From the NCBI GenBank assembly GCA_015179045.1, contig WHUZ01000009.1:992001-1056000 (forward strand): a stretch of DNA of 64,000 nucleotides, read 5' to 3'. The first letter of the stretch is position 1. Every line of letters starts with the position of its first letter. This document shows positions 1 through 10,895 of this stretch, in pieces. This DNA is from Kalaharituber pfeilii (Eukaryota; Ascomycota; Pezizomycetes; Pezizales; Pezizaceae). A model generated the notes under the pieces. The model worked only from the letters and a program-made list of their open reading frames with translations, searched no databases and was not told the origin of the DNA. A program made the position numbers and the translations under genes.

Positions 1-2
1 TC

Positions 3-2378
3 ATTTACGCACCAATTCGTGCACCAAGCGACTGTTGTTTTCCGAGCCATCATCACCATAATTTCACTCCTGAATGGTGGGACCTTCTGGGATGTTGGAA
101 CGACCCTACAGAACACAATCCAATCACAGAGTACACTCTCAACCGAGTGATGTTGCCTCTGATAAGAACTCTGACTGCAAGGCCCGACCTTGCTGACCTA
201 GTTACAAAGATCCAGTTACCATTAGTGGTTTATCAAGACTATGTGCTACATCAGGATGAATCACTGAATCAGCTGAAGCCACCGTTAGCCGGGAGGAATA
301 TCACGAGGCCTGAGGAACAGAGACTGAGACTTTTCAGAGAAGCACCGTTAGCAAGAACTCCTATTGTTCTTATTCACCTTTTACAAGCCACACTCAGGTT
401 AACTGAGCTCTGTAGAAATTTGGAAGTCTTGGATGGATACTGGTCTCTTGATATCCTCTCGCTTCACCTTCTGGAGCATCAACGTCAAGTACTCAAATCT
501 GTGCAATGTATATCGCAAGAGGTGTTAAACCCTGAACCCGCTGCAGAGAGTGGCGATCCATCCTCGTCTGGGCCTCCGCTCGGACGAACAATCAAGAAAC
601 AGTCGTCAATGACACGTATCACCAATTTTGCTCGAACGCTACGACATAAGCTGTCCAACAAAAAGCTCAAGGCCAACGACGATTCGCATATTAGCCCTGG
701 TGATTCTAACGCTGATGCAAGTACTGACCTTAAAATACCAAATGCACACGTAGAGGATTCCGACATGATGGCGGTGCCCTTGCCAGGAGATGGCCTTATA
801 TCTTCTGGTGGTAGTTCGTTGCACAGTGAATTGGGAAATGATAAGCCAAATGATGCACATACAGCTAACCCTTCCAGTCTTTGGAGAGAACTTTTACGGT
901 GGTCTGTTCCTAGGCTCAAGTACCTGAGGCTAGATTTCGCCTCGCCGATGTCCATGGCGTTAGCTGACTGTCGATGGGCAAGCCATTGTGGCTCAGAGCC
1001 CCGGTTAAAAATGTGTAGAAGGAAGCATTGGCAAAACTACGCCTCTACAGACCTCAGGAGCACCATGCGAGACCAACTCTCCAATGATGATAGCTTAGAC
1101 TCGATATGGGACACTGTAGGGTTCGGTTTTCCAGCAAAACAGATTGAATTGAGCTTGCAGAACAATCTTGTTCATCTGGAATTCGCCACCATTGAGGAAG
1201 ATGAGATCCATAACGCTCGAAACTTGTCCCAAGTCAAAGCAAGACTGTCACAGGCTTTTTCGTATGGTTTGGAGAATCTTCGCAGCCTGTCGCTCATGGA
1301 TAGCTATGTCTCACTACTAGTTGTTGTACCAGCAAACAAGTTAGAGGCGCTGCAGGTGAGCCGGTGGCACATAACATCCCACTTAAGCCTCGTTTTGCAG
1401 TATTTAGAGCGAAGCCATAACAGCGTAGCCAATCCAGAAGCCACCATCTTAAAAAGCTTGACACTTGACACAGTAAGTGGCAAACTCGGAACAGCCTTCT
1501 GGGCAGGTGAAGATTGTTACCCCTTACTTATCGGAGGAGTCTCATCCTGCATGGTAAGACTACCCTGTGGAGGTCAGCGTCAGGTTTTCAACGGAGGGTA
1601 TCTTCATGAAAAATACTTTTTGAGCCTTGAACACGTTTACAACATCATTCAATATGCGCCCAACTTGGAAGAACTAATACTTCGAAGAGGACGCCCTGCT
1701 CTAGATGAATACTGGAAAATGCAAATGGAGGCCAGGTACACCGACTGGGTCGAGCAAACAGAGACTTTGTCCAGTAGTGGACGTTATCTTTCACCACCTA
1801 TTGCTCACAAATTGAAAACTTTAGCCTTACTAGTATGGGGCGAGGACCAACGAAATTGGCTTTTAAATGCCATTACCAGTCTTGGAATGTTTCCTGGGCT
1901 GAAAGATGTGATCTACACCCCAGCTGTAGTAGAACATCATAGAAGACAGGAGTTCAGAGTGTGGTACCGACACGAAAGGCTAGCAAACAAACGTCAGAGA
2001 AAAGACTATCGTTTCTGGAATTGGGATGATTTGGTTGATGCCGAGCTCAATGGCAACCCGAGCTACTCTCTTGATCAAGACGATCTCAAAGAAGAAGCAG
2101 AGAAGGCGGATGAACGTTTTACCGAGTCCCTTCGCATAAGAGGTATTAATGTGACCAGGGACCATGTCATGGGAAAATGGGATTTTACTTTGCCAAAGTA
2201 TAACAGTGTGATTGTCGAACCCCATTCAGAGACCCAGAGAGGACCAATTCCTGTTGACCACATCGAAACGAGACGATTATGGAAATGGTATAATGACCAT
2301 ATCGAATTCTGGTGGCAGAACACTTGGAAAGCGAACTCTGGATACGATCCAGACCAAGGCCTCTACGAACAAGTCTAG
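3..2378 (+). CDS. Leucine-rich hypothetical protein, 5' end outside the window
   Basis: The frame is open from base 3 to the TAG at 2376-2378. The in-frame ATG at 150 is preceded by 49 open codons whose composition continues smoothly, so the gene almost certainly starts left of the window. The visible product is about 791 residues. It has scattered leucine-rich segments spaced like degenerate LRRs (for example LRSLSLMDSYVSLL and LEELILRRG), a Ser/Asp-rich low-complexity stretch in the first third, and a Trp/Lys-rich C-terminal part (FWNWDDL, RLWKWYNDHIEFWW). The overall look is that of fungal F-box/LRR-like proteins, but no F-box is visible; it could lie upstream. No intron is needed in the visible part. 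Function unknown; the assignment rests on composition only. Confidence 0.7.
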   Translation: MYAPIRAPSDCCFPSHHHHNFTPEWWDLLGCWNDPTEHNPITEYTLNRVMLPLIRTLTARPDLADLVTKIQLPLVVYQDYVLHQDESLNQLKPPLAGRNITRPEEQRLRLFREAPLARTPIVLIHLLQATLRLTELCRNLEVLDGYWSLDILSLHLLEHQRQVLKSVQCISQEVLNPEPAAESGDPSSSGPPLGRTIKKQSSMTRITNFARTLRHKLSNKKLKANDDSHISPGDSNADASTDLKIPNAHVEDSDMMAVPLPGDGLISSGGSSLHSELGNDKPNDAHTANPSSLWRELLRWSVPRLKYLRLDFASPMSMALADCRWASHCGSEPRLKMCRRKHWQNYASTDLRSTMRDQLSNDDSLDSIWDTVGFGFPAKQIELSLQNNLVHLEFATIEEDEIHNARNLSQVKARLSQAFSYGLENLRSLSLMDSYVSLLVVVPANKLEALQVSRWHITSHLSLVLQYLERSHNSVANPEATILKSLTLDTVSGKLGTAFWAGEDCYPLLIGGVSSCMVRLPCGGQRQVFNGGYLHEKYFLSLEHVYNIIQYAPNLEELILRRGRPALDEYWKMQMEARYTDWVEQTETLSSSGRYLSPPIAHKLKTLALLVWGEDQRNWLLNAITSLGMFPGLKDVIYTPAVVEHHRRQEFRVWYRHERLANKRQRKDYRFWNWDDLVDAELNGNPSYSLDQDDLKEEAEKADERFTESLRIRGINVTRDHVMGKWDFTLPKYNSVIVEPHSETQRGPIPVDHIETRRLWKWYNDHIEFWWQNTWKANSGYDPDQGLYEQV

Positions 2379-2767
2379 GACCGTCTAACCTCAGGCGAAC
2401 AATAACTTTTGAAGACGAAGGATTCAGAGAAAATTGTATCTTAGAGCTCTAGACATAAATTAAATAATTATTTTTTGATCTTTCTTATTTTCTCTGTTGA
2501 TCGTCTCTTTCCTAAATAGAAATAGGCTAGATCTGGGCAATGGCATGGACTTGAGTACGGATGGCTGCAACGAAGTAATGGAGAAAGAGAAATAATGACC
2601 CAATAATTGGGCACATTAACCGCTCGCACATTAGCCGCTCCTGGGCAGCGTTTTGTTTTCAATATATTTGTCTCCTTGTCCTCTGGCAACGAATGACTTC
2701 TCTTTCTAGACTACAGTATACTTCAAATTCAATTGATGCAGATTAAGAGATCGCATAGCGCTGCTGC
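2379..2767. other. Intergenic, downstream of the LRR-like gene
   Basis: AT-rich 3' flank. I see no gene, repeat or structured RNA here. Confidence 0.5.
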
Positions 2768-3627
2768 TACTGTAGTTCACCACTTTCCCGGACACCCCAC
2801 TTTCCCGGACACATTTACCACCAAAACTGCGCAACTTCCGCACTCAATATCTCAACAACCATAACAGCATTTGTGAACACGCTTTGTATAGCTATTAGAC
2901 AAAGTGTAATTCTTGCTATCTAGCACTTTTTCTTCATCAAAAATTGTGGGTGCAAAGGGATTATGGCTTGTCGCATTTTTGTTGGAAGGCTTGGCATTTA
3001 TTTGTATGGGATCTCCATACAAATGTCACCGCCCCCGAATTCTGCATGCTACACATGTAATCAATTCATGAAAAAAACTCAGACCCTCACATTCAATAGG
3101 ATCACTCAGTTGGAAACTATGAGCAACGTAGTTAGGTAATACCTGTAGTGGTTGTGAAATCATTCACAATATTCATATTTCCCATAGAAACCATTTGTAT
3201 GAGAAACACACCCAAAAGTAGATAGTTGTACACCAACTCTACAATTCAACAAATGAAAGTAAACCAAATGCAGCACCTTACTATAACTCTTCAGGTGATT
3301 CTGGACATATACTATCATAGCTATTGTAATTAGCGTTGAAGAGTAGGACTATATTCAAGTCTTATGAACGTTTTGTATGGAGATCCCATACAAATAAATG
3401 CCAAGCCTTCCAACAAAAATGCGACAAGCCATAATCCCTTTGCACCCACAATTTTTGATGAAGAAAAAGTGCTAGATAGCAAGAATTACACTTTGTCTAA
3501 TAGCTATACAAAGCGCGTTCACAAATGCTGTTATGGTTGTTGAGATATTGAGTGCGAAAGTTGCGCAGTTTTGGTGGTAAATGTGTCCGGGAAAGTGGGG
3601 TGTCCGGGAAAGTGGTGAACTACAGTA
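2768..3627. mobile_element. Foldback / MITE-like element with about 256-bp inverted arms
   Basis: Bases 2768-3023 and 3372-3627 are nearly perfect reverse complements; I saw two mismatches by eye. The outer ends read CTGTAGTTCACCACTTTCCC inward from each side, and each is bordered by TA. This fits a TA target-site duplication as left by Tc1/mariner-pogo (Fot1-like) transposases. The 348-bp centre (3024-3371) has no transposase-like frame, so this is a non-autonomous element. The inner boundary of each arm carries a small inverted motif (TTTGTATGGGATC on one side). Confidence 0.85.
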
Positions 3628-4314
3628 CATGAATTCGAGATAATGTGGGCCATTGCTGTACATCAACTTGAATACATGTTTTAGTTGTAATGAAGAGCAT
3701 ATAAAATTTGTATTAGCATCTCGAAATACGTGCTGAATAATCACCGTTTTCAAAGAGTGTCCACAGTCTTCAATAGGTAACGTAACAGAGAAATATATGT
3801 CAGTGTTATGGAACCGAGAGCTGGTACTTAGCGGTGAAAAGAACGGCATTGGTAAGTTTAAAGTCTTGGCTTTGCCACCTGATGTACATACTGTACCTAT
3901 TTGTATTGGCTGATAGTGATACGGGTGTGTTGTGTCACATGCAGTTTCAGAGTCACGCATCCTCTATCTTGGCCCACCTTGAACCTGCAGTAGTCGACCA
4001 TCTTCAATCCTGCTTGAAGTCGCCACCCTTTCCAATTGTTAGTGTAGAATAGAACTATAGCACACTACCGTCATGGTCAAGAATCACAAAGTTCGCCCAT
4101 TCCTATCTGGGGCACCACTCACGTCGACTTGGAAATCTCGGCTCCAGGCAACACGAAAGATCTCTTTAGCCAAAATTGACCATCGCTTCTACTCCATTTT
4201 GTGATTTCAGCACCGGCAAGGCTTTTAGCATTACAGTGGTTCTGACTCATGGAGATTTGAAGGCCTTGTGCACAAGTACGGAGCAATCCTAGAACTGTTC
4301 TTCATCTAATGATC
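3628..4314. other. Intergenic, no gene seen
   Basis: Short frames only, with no coding character; no convincing repeat. Confidence 0.45.
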
Positions 4315-4326
4315 ATGACCTGTCGA

Positions 4327-4417
4327 ATTTTTTTTTTTTTTTTTTTTTATCACGTGACCCTGCGTGCAGCTGTTGGCCATGGCAGGGCCCCTGGGTCAAA
4401 GCCCGGAGGCAGGCTTG
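4327..4417 (-). mobile_element. SINE-like retroposon, family A, longest copy
   Basis: Read on the minus strand: a body of about 70 bp ending in GGGTCACGTGAT followed by poly(A), flanked by the 12-bp direct repeat ATGACCTGTCGA at 4315-4326 and 4418-4429. The 3' half matches the other family-A copies (CCCTGCCATGGC... CAGGGTCACGTGA). This copy has about 30 extra bases at its 5' side (GCCTGCCTCCGGGCTTTGAC...), so it may show more of the original element. That head has only a weak resemblance to a tRNA T-arm / B-box. Confidence 0.8.
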
Positions 4418-4429
4418 ATGACCTGTCGA

Positions 4430-6512
4430 TAAAAATCAGCTCAAGATATGAACACCATAGCTTCAACATATCTGCAGCTAAGATAGCCAAGTCGAAGCTG
4501 CTTATTTTCTAGAGATATATTTCACTCAGCAGCCAATGTTAGGTGTGCCTCAGATACTCTATTTCCCATTCAGAAGAATGTCTATCCAACATCCGCAGAT
4601 GAATATGATATCTCGTGTTTTGTGCAGGGCTAGCCTCGGTTGTGTCTCCACAAAAAGACGAAGTCCAATTGCAGAGTTAGCCTTCAGAGGACATATCTGC
4701 TGCGCCTACATTTCGGTTCTGTGCGTGGGGCGAAATCCTCTGACTTGCGCAACTTTAAAAGGCACGTCCGCGCAACTCCAATCATCGCATTAGATTTAAT
4801 AAAGTACTAGTACTTACTCAAGCATACATACACCTACATACAAGAGGCGACGACTCATATAATATCCCTCAGATCAGATCAGATGTTATCGGGCTGCACA
4901 CACCGCCAGTGGTCGAGTTTGAAATCTTACTGTCATATCGTGGTGCCAGATGCAGATTAAGCCTTCGGCAACGTCACGTTACTGGACGGATCAATATGCA
5001 CTCAAGCGTTCGGACCGACAGCTTTGCAGCGCCTCAGCCCCAGATATGTGAGTCTAGATAGAATTTTAATATAATAGACTTAGCTGAACATTGCACTTTA
5101 CAAGGTCTCGGAATTGACGTTTCAATAATTGTGCAGTTAGTCTTCCAATTGAGGAACCGAGAAAATTTCCCGAGCGAGCCCTGCAAGGTGGGAGAATCCT
5201 ATCATTGTCCGTACCTATACTATGCAGAGTACTTCACATGAAAAGATCCTGTCATTAGTACTTAGAATACATCTCTATATACGAGAGGGAAAAAAAAAGG
5301 CCGGAGATAATACTCAAGGCATCATGATATAAGCTTTTACTTTTGCTTCGTTAATACAGCAAAGCCATCGCTGTTCGGTTTGTATCTTAGTTTCGCAATA
5401 ATGTGCGCAAGGCATTCACTCAATGAACCACAGAGTTTACCCCGCACCGCCCCTCTTCGCTGCAATTGCGCAATGCTACCTAAGGACAACAGTCATTTTA
5501 CCGCAATCTCAGCTCTAAGTGTCAGAACAATTCACACAATAACCTAGAGCCATGATACTAGACTATTACGATATGCTAACTGCATGCGCTTAACTCTTGC
5601 AGAATGAAATAAATCTACGGAAACACATGGCGCCTCCGTTCTGGAAAAAAACGCTTAGAGAAAATAAAAAAAAAAGGCGATTTGACCATCGTATGTTAGT
5701 TACTCAATTAACCTATCATGATCATGACAGAAGTGCCTATGTTGAATCTCAATTGGTCCAGCTCTGAGATCAGCCATCTGGATGACGGACAGCGGGAGTG
5801 TCGACTTTGCGCGCAATTCCCACGAACTGTGCATGCGGTTTCCCCAAATTATCGCGGGTCAAAAAACAACAAGAACTGGAATTCTGTGTTGGCTTCACAG
5901 CCTTAACCGTTTTCATAACTGCGTCCAAACGAGGGTGGCGAGCTTGTGCGTTACTGTCTGACACAGCAAGAGTCGCTAACGTGATAAAGCAACACACGAT
6001 CAAACAACTGGAGGGCCCGAGACCGCCCTGAACTCGTCTAGCTGGTTTCTGGTGCCAGCGAATCAATTGGACTTCGGTCGGGCCCACCGTAGACGTTTAC
6101 GTTTGGTTGACGAATTTTACGTTTTTTCAGATCAACGAACCAATCTTCATTGTTCGACTTTCGCCAATCATAGCAAAACACATGCATGCAAGCCCCGCCG
6201 TAACCACATGCCTGGTGCACCCTTGTAGGGCTAAAATGGCTAGAGCAAGTTTGCCCCACCAATGTTTTTGCTGTCCAAACTGACCTCCGAACTTCCGTCC
6301 GCAGGAAAACTTCGAACATCGCATCACTCATGGGCGTGCATCGATTGGATCCGCTTGGCCACTGCTAGCTGTATACGCGATAGATGTGCGCTGTTCAGTG
6401 AGGTCAAAATGACCAAAGTGCTAGTTGGCGGGATAGCATGGCTGCGCTGTTCCTGCTGGCCCGAAAGGGCCGAGGATGCGTACTTTGGCGTAGTTCATCC
6501 TGATTTCCAAAG
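4430..6512. other. Intergenic, no gene seen
   Basis: Mixed sequence with short frames only. I see no domain, splice-linked reading frame or repeat that I can support. Confidence 0.45.
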
Positions 6513-6513
6513 C

Positions 6514-6520
6514 TATATAA
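6514..6520 (+). promoter_or_regulatory. TATA box of the RTHD-repeat gene
   Basis: TATATAA about 150 bp upstream of the ATG at 6670, followed by a CA-rich leader, a common fungal arrangement. Confidence 0.5.
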
Positions 6521-6669
6521 GTGCCATTGACCATCCTTCGAGTTCCTATCTTCCCAGCACCAGACATCACAACAAATCAATCTGCCTTATTACCAGCTAT
6601 TGATCAGCCCACTCAAATCACATCAACTTCGAATTCTAACTCACTCCATCTATATTTACTAATAACAAT

Positions 6670-7436
6670 ATGGCCAGCTCTGGTGTCCACAAGTAAGTGA
6701 TACCAACAATTCACATAAACGAAGAACAGAATTGCTAATCATTCTTAATATAGAGTTCCGGTAGCCCACCCCAAGAATGCCTCCTGCGTTTTGCAAGGAT
6801 TACGAGAATGTGACTGAAATCAAGCTAACATCATTGTAACAGACTCCTCCAGCTTCCCCAAAGGTCAAGGTCAGCTACGATGCGCAAGGTAACAAGGTTG
6901 TAGAGGCTGAAGGCCCCCAACGTGTCCGCACGCACGACTTCACCAACGAGGATGAGATCAATCAGAAGCTCTTCGGCAGTGCGGCTGTGAAGACACAGAA
7001 GGATGTCAGCACATATACAACCAAAGATGGTGATAAAATTCAGCAATACGAGGGCACCGCGCCACAGCGAGTCCGAACACATGACTTCACCAACGAGGAT
7101 GAGATCAATGCGAAGCTCTTCGGCAGCGGTGCAGCGAAGAGAAGCAATACTGCTACCTACCAGGACAAAGACGGCAATACAGTTGAGACCTATGCCGGTC
7201 CCGGCAGTGGCCCTGGTATCCGCACACACGACTACTCGAATGAGGATGAAATCAACCAGAAGCTCTTCGGCTCGGGAGTCGCCCGCACCAACACCGCATC
7301 AAAGACATACATCAATGCCGACGGTGACAAGGAAGAAGTTGCAGCTGAAGACAACATTGGTATCAGGACTCACGATCACTCCGACCAAAATGCCGCCAAC
7401 GAGAAGCTTTTCGGAAAGGGTGCTAAGAACGCATAA
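6670..7436 (+). CDS. Small protein with four RTHD-type repeats (three exons)
   Basis: Proposed exons are 6670-6692, 6754-6787 and 6843-7436, giving 216 residues. Intron 1 has GTAAGT and GCTAATC...TAG. Intron 2 has a good branch point (GCTAACATC) and CAG, but a poor donor (GTTTTG), so the exon 2 end is tentative. The product is small, soluble and without a signal peptide. It carries four imperfect copies of an RTHDFTNEDEINxKLFGS motif spaced about 45-50 residues apart, separated by Lys/Asp/Gly-rich linkers with a TYxxKDG pattern. Copies 1 and 2 are nearly identical; copy 4 is the most diverged (RTHDHSDQNAANEKLFG). I do not recognise a named family with certainty; similar short repeat proteins in ascomycetes are often stress- or conidiation-expressed, which is only a suggestion. 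Confidence 0.75.
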
Positions 7437-8878
7437 ACGCTCCCCTCTTCCGTCGATCAGCGGCTAGCATTTTCCTCTATTAGACGGTCTTAGACTCTGA
7501 TTTTCGGGTTTTGTTCTCATTGCTCATTTCCTTTGTTGCGGTTTTGGGACAGGCGGAATGGATTTGTTTGTTGATGAATATTTATGAGCTTTGGTTTTCC
7601 GTTTTTGTTTTTCAATCTCTTACGGTGCGGTTCGGGGTTACTTCTTCTGGTGGCATAATGTTTGTTTTTTTTGTCGACCTTCGTTCTACTGTCATCTAGC
7701 TATCTAAAGTTCAGTTGTTTGGTAGCGTAGAATGAAGAATCTTCAGAAATCTTTCAGTTCCAAGTTCCCATTCTGCTATGACTATGATTAAAGCGAGCTT
7801 CATCTGTTACGAGGATAGACTGCAGATCCATTTTTCCTGCTTACGCTGGTTAACTAAATGGGGCGGAGCAGTACTCACCATGAGTGTATAGTATGTGCGT
7901 TGAAGAAATTCCCCTTATTTCCAATTCGGGGAACTGAGAGAAATTCCGGTGCACTTCCGGTCCCCCAATCTTCAAAGCATAACCTGAACAATATAGACCC
8001 TTGGTGGAATTTCAATCTCGGGAGTACTTGCTCCTTCACCACGCTCCTCCTTTCCCAAAATTTCACCTATCCTTACGCCAAAGTCTGGGAATTTGCGTTA
8101 GTGAAACCAACGAGAACCCAGATACTACTCAAAGTCTTGCAGAATCAACACTATACATCCCCATTCACATGACGCAATCTTCCTTGGGACTTGGCCAATA
8201 CATGAACATATTATTGTGAATTAATTCAGAATCTTCTTTCATATACACCCATCTCAAATTTTATACAGGATCAAACCGAGTTCTCGGAGTCAATGCCGTC
8301 CAGGCTTATGACTATGCGGTACCAATTCAGGTCCGTCAGGAACTCGAAGAGGCTCTGTTGCTTCTACTTAGTAGAAGTTGGGATGCACAACTGCCACCGG
8401 ATAAACTAGGACCTAAGAAAAGTGTCAGAGTTTCGGGTGTGGTCTTGGCACGGAAGGAACCCCTACAATTTCAAACCCCTTAACATTCTTACAAAGCTAT
8501 TGTTAGAGGAAAACCTCGGCTGGGAGAAAGAGAGTAGCGGCTGGGCAGGAGACTAGAGGAAGAGCTTGCAGTGCGAAAATAAAATTGCAGTACCAATTTT
8601 TTTTGAAGATCACATCTTCCGGTTTTATTATTCATGAGGGCCCTGGTGGAAATGATTCTACAATTATGTATCATGGCTCCTGAGATTCCATGAGCGTTTA
8701 CACATGGATGTTTCTGCAGCGTTTTACCGAAATGCAAGATCAGCACAGCATCAGAACCACGCTATAAGTGTTTTCTAGGAGCGATGGTTGCAACTGTAGG
8801 TGAAGTTTCCGATCGAACATTCAGGCAGAAATTTAGTTAGAGGCTAGTTGTGCGTGCAGCTGGACATGTACTAAGGTC
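7437..8878. other. 3' flank and intergenic stretch
   Basis: T-rich 3' untranslated-like sequence follows the stop, then mixed sequence with no frame or repeat I can support. Confidence 0.4.
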
Positions 8879-9260
8879 GTTTCAAAAGTATTGGGACACA
8901 TGACTAATGCATAGCATGCGCTATGCAGTATCTAGTATGCACTAGTATACTTCTGGATAGGCTAGCGAGAGTAGCAGTCCAATCCGCCTACTTTTACTAT
9001 TACGGCTGCTTGCTCGACCTGCTGTTTTTGGATTCATTTCGGTGAGCATTTTCACAATTTTTATACCCGTGCTGACAACCATTTCAACAGCCATTTTGCC
9101 AGCCATTATGACAGCCACTGCAGCAGCCATTTTGACAGCCATTGCGGTAGCCATTTGACGTTTGCTTTGGCAGGAGGTTTGATAATTATTTCAGATGCTT
9201 TTTTTGACAGTCGTTTTGGCAGCTGTTTCATTGGTCGTTTCACACCTGTGTTGACAACTT
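8879..9260. mobile_element. Remnant of a Tc1-like element with a 12-bp minisatellite
   Basis: Bases around 8886-8965 (AAGTATTGGGACACATGACT... then GCGCTATGCAGTAT...) resemble the repeats at 63105-63299. About 110 bp further on, 9076-9157 is built from degenerate 12-bp units (CAGCCATTTTGA-like). On the minus strand these read as tetrapeptide repeats of the M-A-V-x type. No intact transposase is present. Confidence 0.45.
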
Positions 9261-9975
9261 TCTTTACCCATTCCGGACCGCCATCCCCACTATTATTATG
9301 TATCTAGTGCTATGCCATGTATATGCTATTCTAATTGATGTTTTCATAACTGCAGACTGTGTATGTTGCAAGGTGGAGGTAGAGAACTCAAAGGGCTACC
9401 AAGTGCCGGGTATCCAAAGTAGCATATATTCTTTTCAGCGTCAATCGTTGCTCACAGAGGCAGTTGAAAATACAGATGAGCATAAACATCTCATCGTTGT
9501 GAAGCGACGCTAGTTTGATAGCCAATTTGGGTAGCTTCGTCTTCCCACGTTTTTGGAACGCACCCCAATCCCGAGACCCTTGGCGTTTTGTCCTGACACA
9601 TGGACGTTAAACGTCAAAGCGGCTCTCCAAAGTATTCCCTATCCGTGATCCCAATCTCACCTCTCAGTTAGGCCTGTTGGCAAAATTAGGAAGTGGGAGC
9701 ATTTGACTCCCCACATAGATCAAACCATACCCCCAGTGTACTTCTTGCACCAGGGCGCATTCAATTGCACAGCAATGTTTATTCCAGGTTTCCGACTTGC
9801 AGATGACGCCCTGAGAACGCGTCTATCAGTGTTTCGATACAATAGCGCGTTCGAAGTTAATTTACCCGATGTTTGAATCTTATGTGAACGTTACAAGGTG
9901 GCTGGTTGCGCATGCGCACGCCGCAGGTCTACAGCTAGGCTCGCGGTAATGTGCACAAAGGCCGAATTTCCGCGC
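9261..9975. other. Intergenic, no gene seen
   Basis: No coding signal or repeat that I can support. Confidence 0.4.
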
Positions 9976-9977
9976 TA

Positions 9978-10596
9978 CAGAAGAACCTCTCATATTGGAT
10001 AGTATCGTCGGGGACGGGCCTTCTATCCAATATCGCCTCATATCCAGTAAGAGAGGTTTATTAAGCGGAGAGTCTATATAGTGTCAATACATGACTAGAG
10101 ATGAATCAGTGATATACAGGCTTGAATAATGAATCAGTCAATCCTGAGATCCCAAACCAGCTGTTGATTGCAGCTTAATGAACAGAGTGGGTAATTTTGA
10201 AGGAAGCCATTTGTCTCTCCAATCAGTGTAGTGAACTTGTTAATGCTACGACGGAGCAGTGAAGAGGAGTGTGACCTTGAGGCCATGGTTCCCAGTGCAC
10301 AAGTCAATCAAACTAATTGACAGTGGATATTGTTCACATTATAACTGGAATTAAAGGCCTATATATCACCTATTTTACCTGAGTAGCGTCCTATACAAAG
10401 CATTAGTGTATGGCACTATCCAGTATGACAGGGACAAATTGCTAGTAATATCCCTGTCTGGGCTACATGAACAGGCTATCCATCCAATAACCCCAAATAT
10501 CCAGTACGCTCCATAGTCCCAAACTCGGGAGAGGACCCCGTATCCAATAGCGGCTAATATCCAGTAAGCGAGGTCCCAATATGAGAGGTTCCTCTG
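9978..10596. mobile_element. MITE with TACAGARGAACCTCTC-type inverted ends
   Basis: The left end CAGAAGAACCTCTCATATTGG and the right end CCAATATGAGAGGTTCCTCTG are inverted matches apart from an indel, and both are bordered by TA (9976-9977 and 10597-10598). Subterminal copies of TATCCAATA and ATATCCAGTA occur near both ends. No transposase frame. It ends 300 bp upstream of the start codon of the next gene, close to that gene's TATA box. Confidence 0.75.
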
Positions 10597-10647
10597 TATC
10601 GAAGTTGGCAGAATTCGAGTATCATTGTCTTCTGAATAGCGAACAGG

Positions 10648-10659
10648 TATATATAAATA
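10648..10659 (+). promoter_or_regulatory. TATA box of the Asn-rich secreted protein gene
   Basis: TATATATAAATA about 240 bp upstream of the ATG at 10896, followed by a pyrimidine-rich leader typical of strongly expressed fungal genes. Confidence 0.5.
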
Positions 10660-10895
10660 CTCCGCTCCCGCTCATGTCTTCGATTTTATCCATCTCACAA
10701 CACTCTCTCTACAGCCTTACCTTCTTCAGTATTATCTTCGTTCTCACCGCAAGTCGGTTTTCTATCCACCTTTTTCGTTAAAGCAGTGCTTTCTTAATTT
10801 GATTTACTTCTCTTGAGCCAGTCTCATCTTTGATTAACGTTAACTCTCTCCTTCAAAGATTTATTTACTTTTCGACAAGACTGAATCTAGACGAG

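Noticed and set aside
485..955. 156-codon minus-strand frame
   Set aside because: It lies antisense within the leucine-rich gene and has the look of a shadow frame.
3472..3960. 162-codon minus-strand frame
   Set aside because: It runs across the right arm of the foldback element; no domain or start context.
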